Made by a program: the position numbers and the translations under genes. Below are positions 26,252 to 34,564 of a DNA stretch of 64,000 nt, piece after piece (the first letter of the stretch is position 1; every line of letters begins with the position of its first letter). A model generated the notes under the pieces. The model saw nothing but the letters and a program-made list of their open reading frames with translations, had not been told where the DNA came from and made no database searches. This stretch comes from Paractinoplanes pyxinae (GTDB taxonomy: Bacteria; Actinomycetota; Actinomycetes; Mycobacteriales; Micromonosporaceae): the NCBI RefSeq assembly GCF_026626335.1, contig NZ_JAPNTZ010000010.1:248001-312000 (forward strand). The letters run 5' to 3'.

Positions 26252-26326
26252 GGGCGCGGGATCCGCGTGCGGGCTCGGGGGTGAGCACGGGGCGTGGGAT
26301 CCGCGTGTGGGCCTCGGGGGTGGGCA
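26252..26326. repeat. Two ~37-bp direct repeats upstream of the GH3 lipoprotein
   Basis: Two near-identical G-rich units (26252-26287 and 26290-26326), each containing GGGATCCGCGTG and CTCGGGGGTG, separated by 2 bp. They lie 43-117 nt before the GH3 start. G-tracts on the plus strand could form alternative structures, or the repeats could be a regulator site. Confidence 0.6.
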
Positions 26327-26368
26327 ATTCGGGCCCCCGGGGTGCCTGGGTGGCCCGTTGCTGATTCG

Positions 26369-28120
26369 ATGGCGGGCGTGATGAAACGGGCGGGTGTGCG
26401 GAAGTCGGCGGCTGTGCGGGCGGCGCTGGTCGTACCGCTGCTGCTGACTGCAGCGGCGTGCGGGTCGGATGACGAGCCGGAACCCGCGGCGAGTTCGGCG
26501 GCCGCGCCGGTGCCCTCCTTCGCTGCCTCGTCGGCCGCCCCGAGCCCGACCGGTGACCCGGCGGCGCGGGCGGCGGCCGCCGTGGCCACGATGAGCGACA
26601 CCGACCTGGCCGGGCAGGTTCTCATGCCGTACGCCTACGGCAGTTCCGCCACGGCCGTCGACAAGGGCTCGGCGGCCGGCAATCAGGGCCTGGCCGGGGT
26701 GAACACGCCGGCCGAGATGATCGCCAAGTTCCATCTGGGCGGCCTGATCCTGGTCGGCTTCACGGCCAAGGACCCGACCGGCGCCACCAACCCCACCACC
26801 AACGTCGAGAACCCGAGGCAGGTCCGCGAGCTGACCGACGGGCTGCAGGCGGCGGCCCGGCAACTGCCCGGCGGCGCCCCGCTGATGATCGGCACCGACC
26901 AGGAGTACGGCGTCGTCACCCGGGTCACCGAGGGCGTGACCATGCTGCCGTCCGCGATGGGGGCCGGCGCGGCCGGGCAGCCGAAGCTGACCGAGGGCGC
27001 GTGGAAGGCGGCCGGGGCCGAACTGGCCGCCATGGGCATCACCGTCGACTTCGCCCCGGTCGCCGACACGCTCGGGCCGCCGGCCAACACGGTGATCGGC
27101 TCGCGCGCGTTCGGCGCCGACCCCAAGGCCAACGCCCAGCAGGTCGCGGCGGCCGTGAGCGGGCTGCAGAGCGCGGGTGTGGCGGCCGGCCTCAAGCACT
27201 TCCCGGGCCACGGGCACACGAGCGGCGACAGCCACGAGAGCCTGCCGGTGGTGTCGCAGAGCATGGCCGCCTGGACCGCTCAGGATCTGCCGCCGTTCCA
27301 GTCCGGTGTGGGCGCCGGGGCCGGCGTGGTGATGTCCGGCCACCTGGACGTCCAGGCGCTCGACAAGGGTGTCCCGGCTACCTTCTCGAAGAAGATCATG
27401 ACCGACGTGCTCCGCGGCAAGCTCAAGTTCCGCGGAGTAGCCGTGACCGACGCGATGAACATGCCGCCCGCGATGAAGTGGCCCCCCGGCGAGGCCGCCG
27501 TGCGCGCCCTCAACGCCGGCAACGACATGCTGCTCATGCCGCCCAACATCGGCGCTGCCCGCGACGGCATCCTGGCCGCTCTGAAGGGCGGCACGCTCAA
27601 GAAGGAGCGCCTGGTCGAGGCGGTCACCCGCATCCTCACGCTGAAGTTCCGCACGGCCGCCAAGACGCCGCCTGCGCTCAGCGTGGTCGCCTCGCCCGAG
27701 CACGAGAAGGCGGTCGGCGCCCTCGACGCGGCCTCGATCACCGTGCTCAAGGGCCCGTGCTCCGGCGCGCTGCTGACCGGCCCGGTCACGGTCACCTCGT
27801 CCGGCGGGCGCGAGGTGGCGCGGGTCAACCTGGTCCGCGCGCTTCAGGCCCAGGGCTTCAAGGTCCAGGCCGCCGGCGGCACGAAGATCCATCTGGTCGG
27901 GTACGGCGACAAGAGCACCGACCTCGACCCGGCGGCCCGGGTGACGGTCGTGATGGACACCCCGTACCTGCTGGCCTCGGCCAGGACGCCGGTGCTGATG
28001 GCCACGTACTCGTCGAGCAAGCTCTCGCTGACCGCCCTGGCCGCCGTCCTGGCCGGCAAGGCCAAGGCCCCCGGCAAGTCCCCGGTGGCCGTCCCCGGCC
28101 TGCCCCGCACCGCCTGCTGA
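26369..28120 (+). CDS. GH3 beta-N-acetylglucosaminidase-like lipoprotein (NagZ family)
   Basis: 583 residues from ATG 26369 (ATG 26381 is equally plausible). A signal ends in lipobox LTAAAC, so the mature protein is probably lipid-anchored outside the membrane. A Ser/Ala/Pro linker leads to the GH3 domain, which carries KHFPGHGHTSGDSH with the Asp-His dyad of NagZ enzymes and the nucleophile Asp in VAVTDAMNM. Likely cleaves N-acetylglucosamine from wall fragments for recycling. Unlike the GH3 at 978, the DSH motif is intact. Confidence 0.88.
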   Translation: MAGVMKRAGVRKSAAVRAALVVPLLLTAAACGSDDEPEPAASSAAAPVPSFAASSAAPSPTGDPAARAAAAVATMSDTDLAGQVLMPYAYGSSATAVDKGSAAGNQGLAGVNTPAEMIAKFHLGGLILVGFTAKDPTGATNPTTNVENPRQVRELTDGLQAAARQLPGGAPLMIGTDQEYGVVTRVTEGVTMLPSAMGAGAAGQPKLTEGAWKAAGAELAAMGITVDFAPVADTLGPPANTVIGSRAFGADPKANAQQVAAAVSGLQSAGVAAGLKHFPGHGHTSGDSHESLPVVSQSMAAWTAQDLPPFQSGVGAGAGVVMSGHLDVQALDKGVPATFSKKIMTDVLRGKLKFRGVAVTDAMNMPPAMKWPPGEAAVRALNAGNDMLLMPPNIGAARDGILAALKGGTLKKERLVEAVTRILTLKFRTAAKTPPALSVVASPEHEKAVGALDAASITVLKGPCSGALLTGPVTVTSSGGREVARVNLVRALQAQGFKVQAAGGTKIHLVGYGDKSTDLDPAARVTVVMDTPYLLASARTPVLMATYSSSKLSLTALAAVLAGKAKAPGKSPVAVPGLPRTAC

Positions 28121-28177
28121 AACGAGAAGACTCGCACCGACCGGGGAACGAGACGTCTTGTTCCGCGCGGCGCCTGC

Positions 28178-28214
28178 AAAAAAGATCGAGGCCCGGCCGA
28201 ATGGCCGGGCCTCG
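28178..28214 (-). terminator. Terminator of the fab operon
   Basis: A perfect 12-bp stem CGAGGCCCGGCC-GAAT-GGCCGGGCCTCG, followed on the minus strand by ATCTTTTTT. A classical intrinsic terminator after fabF. Confidence 0.9.
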
Positions 28215-28227
28215 TCTCGAGGAGGGA

Positions 28228-29454
28228 TCAGGCGCGGGTGAAGACCAGCGCCACGTTGTGACCGCCGAAGCCGAACGAGTTGTTCATCGCGGCGGGGATG
28301 TCGAGCTGGCGGGCCTTGTGCGCGGCCACGTCGAGGTCCAGCTTGTCGTCCGGGTCGTCCAGGTTGATCGTGGGCGGCACCACGCTGTCGCGGATGGCCA
28401 GGATCGTGGCGATCGACTCGAGCGCGCCGGCCGCGCCCAGCAGGTGGCCGGACATCGACTTAGTCGAGGTGATCACCGGGTGGGTGCCGACAGCGGCCTT
28501 GATGCCGATGATCTCGCCCATGTCGCCGGCCGGGGTCGAGGTGGCGTGGGCGTTGACGTGGGCGATGTCGGCGCCGGTGAGGCCGGCGTCGCGGATCGCC
28601 CGGCTCATCGCGCGGGCCCCGCCCTTGCACTCCGGGTCGGGCTGGACGATGTCGTAGCCGTCCGAGGTGATGCCGGCGCCGGCCAGCCGTGCGTAGATCC
28701 GCGCGCCGCGGGCCTTCGCATGGTCGGCCCGCTCGAGCACCAGGGCGCCCGCGCCCTCGCCGAAGACGAACCCGTCGCGGCCCTTGTCCCACGGACGGGA
28801 GGCCTTCTCGGGCTCGTCGTTGCGCGTGGACATGGCCCGCATGTTGGCGAAACCGGCGTACGGCAGGGGGTGGATGACCGCCTCGGTGCCGCCGGCCACG
28901 ACCACGTCGGCCCGGCCGGAGCGGATGATGTCCAGACCGAGCGACATGGCCTCGGCCCCGGTGGCGCAGGCGCTGGCCATGGCGTGCACGCCGGCCTGGG
29001 CCTTGAGCTCGATGCCGACCCAGGCGGCGGGGCCGTTGGGCATGAGCATCGGCACCGTGTGCGGGCTGACCTTGCGCTGCCCCGACTCCTCGAGGATGTC
29101 GTCCTGGTTGAGCAGCGTGAGGGCGCCCCCTATGCCGCTGCCGAAGCTGACGGCCAGGCGCTCCCGGTCGAGGCCGGAGTCCTCGAGTCCGGCGTCGGCC
29201 CAGGCCTGCTTCGCGGCGATCAGCGCGATCGCCTCGGAGCGGTCGAGCCGGCGCATCCGCACTCGCTCGATGACCTCGGACGGGTCGACCTTGAGCTGAG
29301 CGCCGATCTTGACGGTGAGCTGATCGGCCCACTCCAAGGTGAGGCGACCCACCCCGGAGCGGCCGGCGAGCATGGCGTCCCAGGTGGACGCGACGTCCCC
29401 GCCCAACGGGGTGGTCGCGCCGAGCCCGGTGACGACGACGTCGACATTGCTCAT
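28228..29454 (-). CDS. fabF: Beta-ketoacyl-ACP synthase II
   Basis: 408 residues. Condensing enzyme elongating acyl-ACP with malonyl-ACP. Catalytic triad Cys163 (ASACATGAEA), His303 (NAHATSTP) and His337 (SGHLLGAAG); the C-terminal FGFGGHN glycine loop is present. Last gene of fabD-fabH-acpP-fabF, 1 nt after acpP, before a strong terminator. Length and motifs are those of the housekeeping type II synthase, not of a polyketide pathway. Confidence 0.97.
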   Translation of the reverse strand: MSNVDVVVTGLGATTPLGGDVASTWDAMLAGRSGVGRLTLEWADQLTVKIGAQLKVDPSEVIERVRMRRLDRSEAIALIAAKQAWADAGLEDSGLDRERLAVSFGSGIGGALTLLNQDDILEESGQRKVSPHTVPMLMPNGPAAWVGIELKAQAGVHAMASACATGAEAMSLGLDIIRSGRADVVVAGGTEAVIHPLPYAGFANMRAMSTRNDEPEKASRPWDKGRDGFVFGEGAGALVLERADHAKARGARIYARLAGAGITSDGYDIVQPDPECKGGARAMSRAIRDAGLTGADIAHVNAHATSTPAGDMGEIIGIKAAVGTHPVITSTKSMSGHLLGAAGALESIATILAIRDSVVPPTINLDDPDDKLDLDVAAHKARQLDIPAAMNNSFGFGGHNVALVFTRA

Positions 29455-29455
29455 G

Positions 29456-29698
29456 TCAGTGGTTCGCCTCGATGTAGGAGACGGCGTCGCCGACGGTCTT
29501 CAGGTTCTGGACCTCGTTGTCGGGGATCTTGACGCCGAACTTCTCCTCGGCGGCCACCACGACCTCGACCATGGACAGCGAGTCGACGTCCAGGTCGTCG
29601 GTGAAGGACTTGCCCTCGGCGACGTCGTCCGGGTTCACGCCGGCGACCTCCTCCAGGATCTCGGCGAGGCCCGAGGTGATCTCTTCGCGAGTAGCCAT
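29456..29698 (-). CDS. acpP: Acyl carrier protein
   Basis: 80 residues. The phosphopantetheine attachment Ser40 is in DLDVDSLSMVEVV. Acidic, four-helix composition typical of fatty-acid ACP. It carries the growing acyl chain for FabH, FabF and FabD. Located between fabH and fabF in the operon. Confidence 0.97.
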   Translation of the reverse strand: MATREEITSGLAEILEEVAGVNPDDVAEGKSFTDDLDVDSLSMVEVVVAAEEKFGVKIPDNEVQNLKTVGDAVSYIEANH

Positions 29699-29747
29699 TA
29701 CTGGTAGTTCCTCTCAATGGTGGGGACTGCTCCGGCCGGGCCGCCGC

Positions 29748-30698
29748 TTACGGACAGCGGATGACCTGGCCGGCGTAGGTGAGGCCGCCGCCGAAGCCGA
29801 ACAGCAGGACCGGCGCGCCCGAGGGCACCTCGCCGGTCTCGATCAGCTTCGACAGGGCCAGCGGCACACTGGCCGCGGAGGTGTTGCCCGAGTGGACGAT
29901 GTCCTTGGCCACGACGACCTCGGGGCCCAGGCCGAGCCGCTTGACGATGCCGTCGATGATCCGGGTGTTGGCCTGGTGCGGCACGAAGGCGGCCAGCTCG
30001 GACGGCTTGATGCCGGCCTTCTCGCAGGTCTCGAGCGCGAACGGGGCGAGCGCGGTGGTGGCCCAGCGGAACACCGTCTGGCCGTCCTGCTCGATGTAGG
30101 GCTGCCAGCCCTCGATGCGCAGCGCGTCGCCCTTGTCGGGCGCGGAGCCCCACAGCACCGGGCCGACGCCGGGCTGCTCGCCGTCGGCCACGCCGGTGAC
30201 GATCGCGGCGCCGGCGCCGTCGCCGAAGAGCACGGCGGTGGTGCGGTCGGTCCAGTCGGTGACGTCGGACAGCTTCTCGGCCCCGATGACCAGGGCGTTG
30301 CGGGAGGCGCCGGCCCGGATGGCGTGGTCGGCGGTGCCCAGCGCGTACGAGAAGCCGGAGCACGCCGTGTTCAGGTCGTAGGCGGCCGGGGCGTTGATGC
30401 CCAGCCGGGCCGCGACCCGGGTGGCCACGTTGGGGCAGCGGTCGACCGAGGAGCAGGTGGCCACGGTGACCAGGTCGATGTCGGCCGCGGTGAGGCCGGA
30501 GGCGGCCAGCGCCTTCTCGGCGGCGAAGGTGGCCATGTCGGCCACCGACTCGCCGTCGGCCACCCGCCGCTCGGCGATGCCGACCCGGCTCTTGATCCAC
30601 TCGTCGTTGGTGTCGATCGTCGCCGCGAGGTCGTCGTTGGTGACGACGCGCGAGGGCTGGTAGTGCCCCATCGCGAGAATGCGGGTGCCCGCGGTCAT
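29748..30698 (-). CDS. fabH: Beta-ketoacyl-ACP synthase III
   Basis: 316 residues. Starts chain synthesis by condensing an acyl-CoA with malonyl-ACP. Catalytic triad Cys113 (LNTACSGF), His241 (VPHQANTRI) and Asn272 (HSGNTSAAS). In actinobacteria FabH accepts branched starters, matching the branched-chain-type E1 gene at 44729. AAGGAG lies upstream, and the ATG overlaps the fabD stop. Confidence 0.97.
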   Translation of the reverse strand: MTAGTRILAMGHYQPSRVVTNDDLAATIDTNDEWIKSRVGIAERRVADGESVADMATFAAEKALAASGLTAADIDLVTVATCSSVDRCPNVATRVAARLGINAPAAYDLNTACSGFSYALGTADHAIRAGASRNALVIGAEKLSDVTDWTDRTTAVLFGDGAGAAIVTGVADGEQPGVGPVLWGSAPDKGDALRIEGWQPYIEQDGQTVFRWATTALAPFALETCEKAGIKPSELAAFVPHQANTRIIDGIVKRLGLGPEVVVAKDIVHSGNTSAASVPLALSKLIETGEVPSGAPVLLFGFGGGLTYAGQVIRCP

Positions 30699-31639
30699 CG
30701 TGTTGCTCCTTCGATCGGGTGTCCACCGTGCCGGGCGATCAGGTCCTGGGCGGCGGGCAGGTCGTCCGGCGTGTTGAGGGTGACGATCTCGGGGGCCCCT
30801 TCGCCCTTGAGCTCGCGCTTGACCAGGCCGGCCAGGGTGCCGGCGGGCGGCAGTTCGAGCACGCCGGTGACGCCCCGATCGGCCAGCGTGCGCATCACCA
30901 GGTCCCACCGCACCGGCGCGGTGACCTGGCGGACCAGGCGGCCGACCATCTCGGGGCCGCTGGTGACGGCGGTGCCGTCGAGGTCGGACAGCAGGATGCG
31001 GACCGGGTCGGCGACGGAGACACCGCCGGCGATCTGGGCCAGCGCGGCCTCGGCGGGCGCCATGTACGGCGTGTGGAAGGCACCGGCCACCTCGAGGGCC
31101 CGGACGCGGGCCTTGGCCGGCGGCTCCTCGCCCAGCGCGGCCAGCCCGTCGAGCGAGCCGGCCGCCACGACCTGGCCGGTGGCGTTCAGGTTGGCCGGGT
31201 GCAGGCCGTGCTTCTCGATCGCGGCCAGCACCTCCTCCGGGTCGCCGCCGAGCACGGCGCTCATGCCGGTGGGCTCGAGGGCGCAGGCGGCGGCCATCTC
31301 GCGGCCCCGCACGCCGGCCAGCGCGATCGCGGCCTCGGCGGGCAGCACGCCGGCGATGGCGGTGGCGCCCAGTTCGCCCACGCTGTGCCCGGCCACCACG
31401 TCGACCCTGTTCACCGGCAGCTCGCCCGCGGCCAGCAGCGACGCGGCGACCAGCAGGGGCTGGGTGCGGGCGGTGTCCTTGATCTCGTCGGCGTCGGCCT
31501 TGGTGCCGAGGTGGACGAGGTCGACGCCGGCCAGCGCCGACCACCAGCGCAGCTTGGTCTCGGCGCCGGGCAGGTCGAGCCAGGGGATCAGGAAGCCGGG
31601 CTTCTGGGAACCCTGGCCGGGGGAGAGTACGGCGAGCAC
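30695..31639 (-). CDS. fabD: Malonyl-CoA:ACP transacylase
   Basis: 314 residues from GTG 31639 (LAVLSPGQGSQKPGF). Loads malonate onto ACP. Catalytic Ser86 in GHSVGEL and His189 in AGAFHTPYM; GQGSQ oxyanion loop at 8-12. First gene of the fab operon, ending in an ATGA overlap with fabH. The upstream region has paired direct repeats that may bind FasR. Confidence 0.96.
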   Translation of the reverse strand: MLAVLSPGQGSQKPGFLIPWLDLPGAETKLRWWSALAGVDLVHLGTKADADEIKDTARTQPLLVAASLLAAGELPVNRVDVVAGHSVGELGATAIAGVLPAEAAIALAGVRGREMAAACALEPTGMSAVLGGDPEEVLAAIEKHGLHPANLNATGQVVAAGSLDGLAALGEEPPAKARVRALEVAGAFHTPYMAPAEAALAQIAGGVSVADPVRILLSDLDGTAVTSGPEMVGRLVRQVTAPVRWDLVMRTLADRGVTGVLELPPAGTLAGLVKRELKGEGAPEIVTLNTPDDLPAAQDLIARHGGHPIEGATR

Positions 31640-31690
31640 GTAGTCGACTCTTCCGGATCGGTCGCGGTTGCGGGGTTGACGGCGGCCACC

Positions 31691-31722
31691 AAACCCTACG
31701 ACAACGCTTGTGGAAACCCTAC
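31691..31722. promoter_or_regulatory. Paired direct repeats upstream of fabD (candidate FasR site)
   Basis: AAACCCTAC occurs at 31691-31699 and again at 31714-31722, a 23-bp step of about two helical turns, flanking the dyad ACAA-CGC-TTGT (31701-31711). It lies 52-83 nt before fabD, between fabD and fasR. In Streptomyces FasR activates the homologous operon from its promoter, so this is the natural candidate site; unproven here. Confidence 0.5.
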
Positions 31723-31794
31723 AAACGCGCCCGTGAATCGCCCCATATAGTCCGCTTTTGAAGGCCTCCTCAGGTGACCTCGGCGGTGAGTGAG

Positions 31795-33045
31795 TTACGT
31801 CGCAGGATCCAGCCGGCCGACGGTCAGGGCGATCCGCAGGGCGAACGCGTCCCGCCCGTCCAGCGGCGACAGGCCGGTGACCTCGGTGACCCGCTTGAGC
31901 CGGTAGCGGATGGTGTTCGGGTGCACGTAGAGCTCGCGGGCCGCGCTCTCGAGCACCCCGCCCGCGGCGAAGAAGGCGTCCAGCGTCTCGAGCAGCCCGG
32001 TCCCGGCCCGGGCCAGAGCCCCGTACGCGTCGTGCCGCAGCGTCCGCCGGGCCTCCATGTCGCCGGCCAGGGCCCGTTCGGGCAGCAGGTCGTCCGCGGC
32101 CACCGGATTGGGCGCGCCGGGCCAGGCCGGAGCGGCCCGGAAGCCGGCCAGGGCGGCCCGGGCCGACACCGTCGCCTGGTCGAGCGAGGGCACGGCCGGG
32201 CCGACCACGATCGGGCCCTCGCCGAAGCTGCCGGCCAGCGCCTCGGCCGTGGCCACCGGGTCGGTCGCCCCGCCCATGACCACCACCAGCCGGTCGCCGT
32301 GGACGCCGCCGATCACCTCGATCCGGGCGCGCCGGGCGGCCCGGTAGACGGCATGCAGCACGGCGGTGATGTCGCCGCCCGGCGAGCGGCCCACCACCAC
32401 GGCCACCGGCGGCGCGTCGGCCCAGCCCAGCGCGGCGGCCCGGCTGGCCAGCACGTCGGACGAGTCGCCGCGCAGCAGGGCGTCGACCAGCAGGGCCTGC
32501 AGGCGGGCGTCCCAGGCGCCGCGCGACTCGGCCGCGCGCGCGTAGACCCGGGCCGCCGAGAATGCGATCTCGCGGGAGAACTTGAGGATGGCCTGCAGCA
32601 GCGGCTCCTCCTCGCCCGGCGCGGCGAGGGCGGCCACCTCGGTCTCGGCGACGTCGATGGTCACCTTGATCAGCTGCACGGTCTGGGTCAGGGTGAGCGA
32701 GCGGGCCAGGGCGCGGGGCGCGGCGGCGAACACCTCGTCGGAGATCTCCTGCGTGGTGGCCGCGACCACGCCGCCCGAGCGCAGCCACTCGACCAGCGAG
32801 CGGACGCCGGCCTGGGCCACGAGCATGACCCAGGAGCGCTGGTCGGCCGGCAGCGCGCGGAACCAGGGCAGAGTCTCGTCCATGCGGGCGGCCGCCGAGG
32901 TGGCCAGCGCGCCCGCGTGCCGCTCGATCCGGCGCAAAGTGGCGGCCGGGGGCGGTTTCGCGGCACCTTTGGCCGGCACGGTCTCGGACACGTCCTTAGC
33001 CTGCCACGAGCGCGAGCCGGGTGAGTTTCGTACCGATTTGGCCAT
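31795..33045 (-). CDS. fasR: FasR-like PucR/CdaR-family regulator of fatty acid synthesis
   Basis: 416 residues. N-terminal RsbRD-like helical region (IERHAGALATSAAARMDETLPWFRALPADQRSWV), a GGDEF-like middle region and the C-terminal PucR helix-turn-helix (GGVLESAARELYVHPNTIRYRLKRV). Position directly upstream of fabD-fabH-acpP-fabF matches Streptomyces FasR, a transcriptional activator of that operon. A GTG at 32991 is an alternative start. It probably integrates acyl-CoA levels, which is inference. Confidence 0.88.
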   Translation of the reverse strand: MAKSVRNSPGSRSWQAKDVSETVPAKGAAKPPPAATLRRIERHAGALATSAAARMDETLPWFRALPADQRSWVMLVAQAGVRSLVEWLRSGGVVAATTQEISDEVFAAAPRALARSLTLTQTVQLIKVTIDVAETEVAALAAPGEEEPLLQAILKFSREIAFSAARVYARAAESRGAWDARLQALLVDALLRGDSSDVLASRAAALGWADAPPVAVVVGRSPGGDITAVLHAVYRAARRARIEVIGGVHGDRLVVVMGGATDPVATAEALAGSFGEGPIVVGPAVPSLDQATVSARAALAGFRAAPAWPGAPNPVAADDLLPERALAGDMEARRTLRHDAYGALARAGTGLLETLDAFFAAGGVLESAARELYVHPNTIRYRLKRVTEVTGLSPLDGRDAFALRIALTVGRLDPAT

Positions 33046-33195
33046 TTAGTCCGGAGTAGCGGTGCGCCCCTGCCGCGATTTCGGTCGGTGACCTGGCATG
33101 GTGTCGTCCTAGCGTCGGCTGCCTGACACCCGTACGGGGTAATGACGGGCCGCCGGCTGCCGATGAAAGACCGCGACAGCTTGAGGGGAGGCGAG

Positions 33196-33420
33196 ATGAC
33201 GGAACGGGAGAACGAGCCCGAGCGGGCGGCGGAGACGCTGCCGGTTCCGGCGATCGCCGGGCCGGCCGCAGACGAGCCGGTGGTCCGGGACGACCCGGGG
33301 CCGAGCCGGGTCGGCTGCCGCACCGAACTGCACGGCTGGGCCGGCGGCCACCTGCACGGTGCCGTCCGCCCGCGCCGCCGCGCCGCCGGGCGAGGCCGCC
33401 CGCCGGGCCGCTGGTGCTGA
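33196..33420 (+). CDS. Possible small protein, 74 aa, doubtful
   Basis: ATG 33196 has GGGGAGG 4 nt upstream, giving a protein with an acidic start (TERENEPERAAETLPVP) and an Arg/Gly-rich end (RPRRRAAGRGRPPGRWC). No motif. The second half has weak codon logic, so it may be a leader or a degraded reading frame related to the TetR gene that follows. Confidence 0.35.
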   Translation: MTERENEPERAAETLPVPAIAGPAADEPVVRDDPGPSRVGCRTELHGWAGGHLHGAVRPRRRAAGRGRPPGRWC

Positions 33421-33499
33421 GTACCTCCGTCGGGTGAGCTCCGCGTCCGCTCCCGGGCGCGTCCCCGCGTCCGGGGCCGGAAGCCGGAACGGTGAACCG

Positions 33500-34039
33500 G
33501 TGGACGACAAGAGACGGCTGATCCTCGACCAGGCGCTGGCTCTGGTCGACGAGCGCGGGCTCGCTGCCATGTCGATGCGGGCGGTCGCGGAGCGGGTCGG
33601 GCTCACCTCGATGGCGCTCTACCCGTACGTCGGCGGCAAGGACGCCCTCCTCGACGGCCTGGTCGACCTGCTCAACCTCGAACTGGGCGACGACGTGGGT
33701 GACGCGGGCGAACCGGACTGGCGACACCGCTTACGGGCGCTCGGGCGGGCCGTACGGGCCCTCGCCGCCCGCCACCCCGGCGCTTTCCCGCTGCTGCTGA
33801 ACCGACCGGCCGGGGCCTCGGCCTCGTGGCTCACGGCTGCGCTGCGCGGGATCCTGCACGACGCCGGCGTCCCGGCCGGGCACGTGCCGCGGCTGGCTCG
33901 CCTGATCCTGGCGATGCTGCTGGGGTACGCGACCGGCGAGGTCACCGGCGGCCTGCCCGCGGCGGAGGACCCCGGCGACTTCGAGGCCGACCTCTCCGAC
34001 CTGGTCCGCCTGGTGGAGAGCGCCGTCCGGGTGGCGTAA
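33500..34039 (+). CDS. TetR-family regulator (TetR C-terminal ligand domain)
   Basis: 179 residues from GTG 33500. HTH region: RRLILDQALALVDERGLAAMSMRAVAERVGLTSMALYPYVGGKDALLDGLVD, typical of TetR/TetR_C repressors. An in-frame extension to 33434 or 33359 is possible. Codon 78 is the rare leucine codon TTA, so translation may depend on tRNA-Leu(UAA). No efflux or enzyme gene is divergent from it. Confidence 0.85.
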   Translation: MDDKRRLILDQALALVDERGLAAMSMRAVAERVGLTSMALYPYVGGKDALLDGLVDLLNLELGDDVGDAGEPDWRHRLRALGRAVRALAARHPGAFPLLLNRPAGASASWLTAALRGILHDAGVPAGHVPRLARLILAMLLGYATGEVTGGLPAAEDPGDFEADLSDLVRLVESAVRVA

Positions 34040-34072
34040 CGCCGTTCGGCACCGAAAGACCGGATCGGCGCT

Positions 34073-34085
34073 TATAAAGGGCCTA
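34073..34085 (+). promoter_or_regulatory. -10 element of the ECF sigma gene, leaderless start
   Basis: TATAAA at 34073-34078 ends 6 nt before the ATG at 34085, so transcription should start at or next to the ATG. No clear -35 was found. Confidence 0.45.
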
Positions 34086-34564
34086 TGTCCGGCGACAACG
34101 ACACGGCCCTGCGCGAGTTCGTGACCAGCCGCCTGCCGCAGCTGCGCCGCTCGGCCTTTCTGATGTGCGGCGACTGGAAGATGGCGGCCGAGCTGACCCG
34201 CGCGACCCTGGCCCGCCTGGTGGCGGACAGCCGGCGGGGCGTGGTGGCCGATCCGGACGTCTACGCGTACGCCGACCTGATGGAGGCCTGCCGGCGCCGC
34301 AACCGCCGTCGCGAGCACGTCTTCGTCGCCTCGCCCGGCGCGGCCGGGGTCGAGGCTGAGTCGATCCTGCTGCTGGACGCCCTGCACAAGCTGACCCCGC
34401 GCTGCCGGGCCGTGCTCGTGCTGCGTCACTGGGACGGCTTCGACGCCGAGGCCGCCGGGGCCATGCTCGACCTCAACGAGGACCAGATCGCCGCCTACGA
34501 GCGGGCCGGGCTGGCCGCCCTGGAGAAGCTGCTCGGCGAGTCCGAGGCAGCGATGGCCGGATGA
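34085..34564 (+). CDS. SigE-type ECF RNA polymerase sigma factor
   Basis: 159 residues. Region 2 is LREFVTSRLPQLRRSAFLMCGDWKMAAELTRATLARL, and region 4 is LLLDALHKLTPRCRAVLVLRHWDGFDAEAAGAMLDLNEDQIAAYERAGLAALEKLL. This is the compact SigE/SigM-type layout of actinobacterial ECF factors. The end overlaps the ATG of a membrane protein, the usual arrangement of a sigma and its anti-sigma. Confidence 0.85.
   Translation: MSGDNDTALREFVTSRLPQLRRSAFLMCGDWKMAAELTRATLARLVADSRRGVVADPDVYAYADLMEACRRRNRRREHVFVASPGAAGVEAESILLLDALHKLTPRCRAVLVLRHWDGFDAEAAGAMLDLNEDQIAAYERAGLAALEKLLGESEAAMAG

Noticed and set aside
28228..31639. fab gene cluster considered as part of a polyketide gene cluster
   Set aside because: Gene order, single acyl carrier protein, FasR upstream and enzyme lengths match the housekeeping fatty-acid operon.
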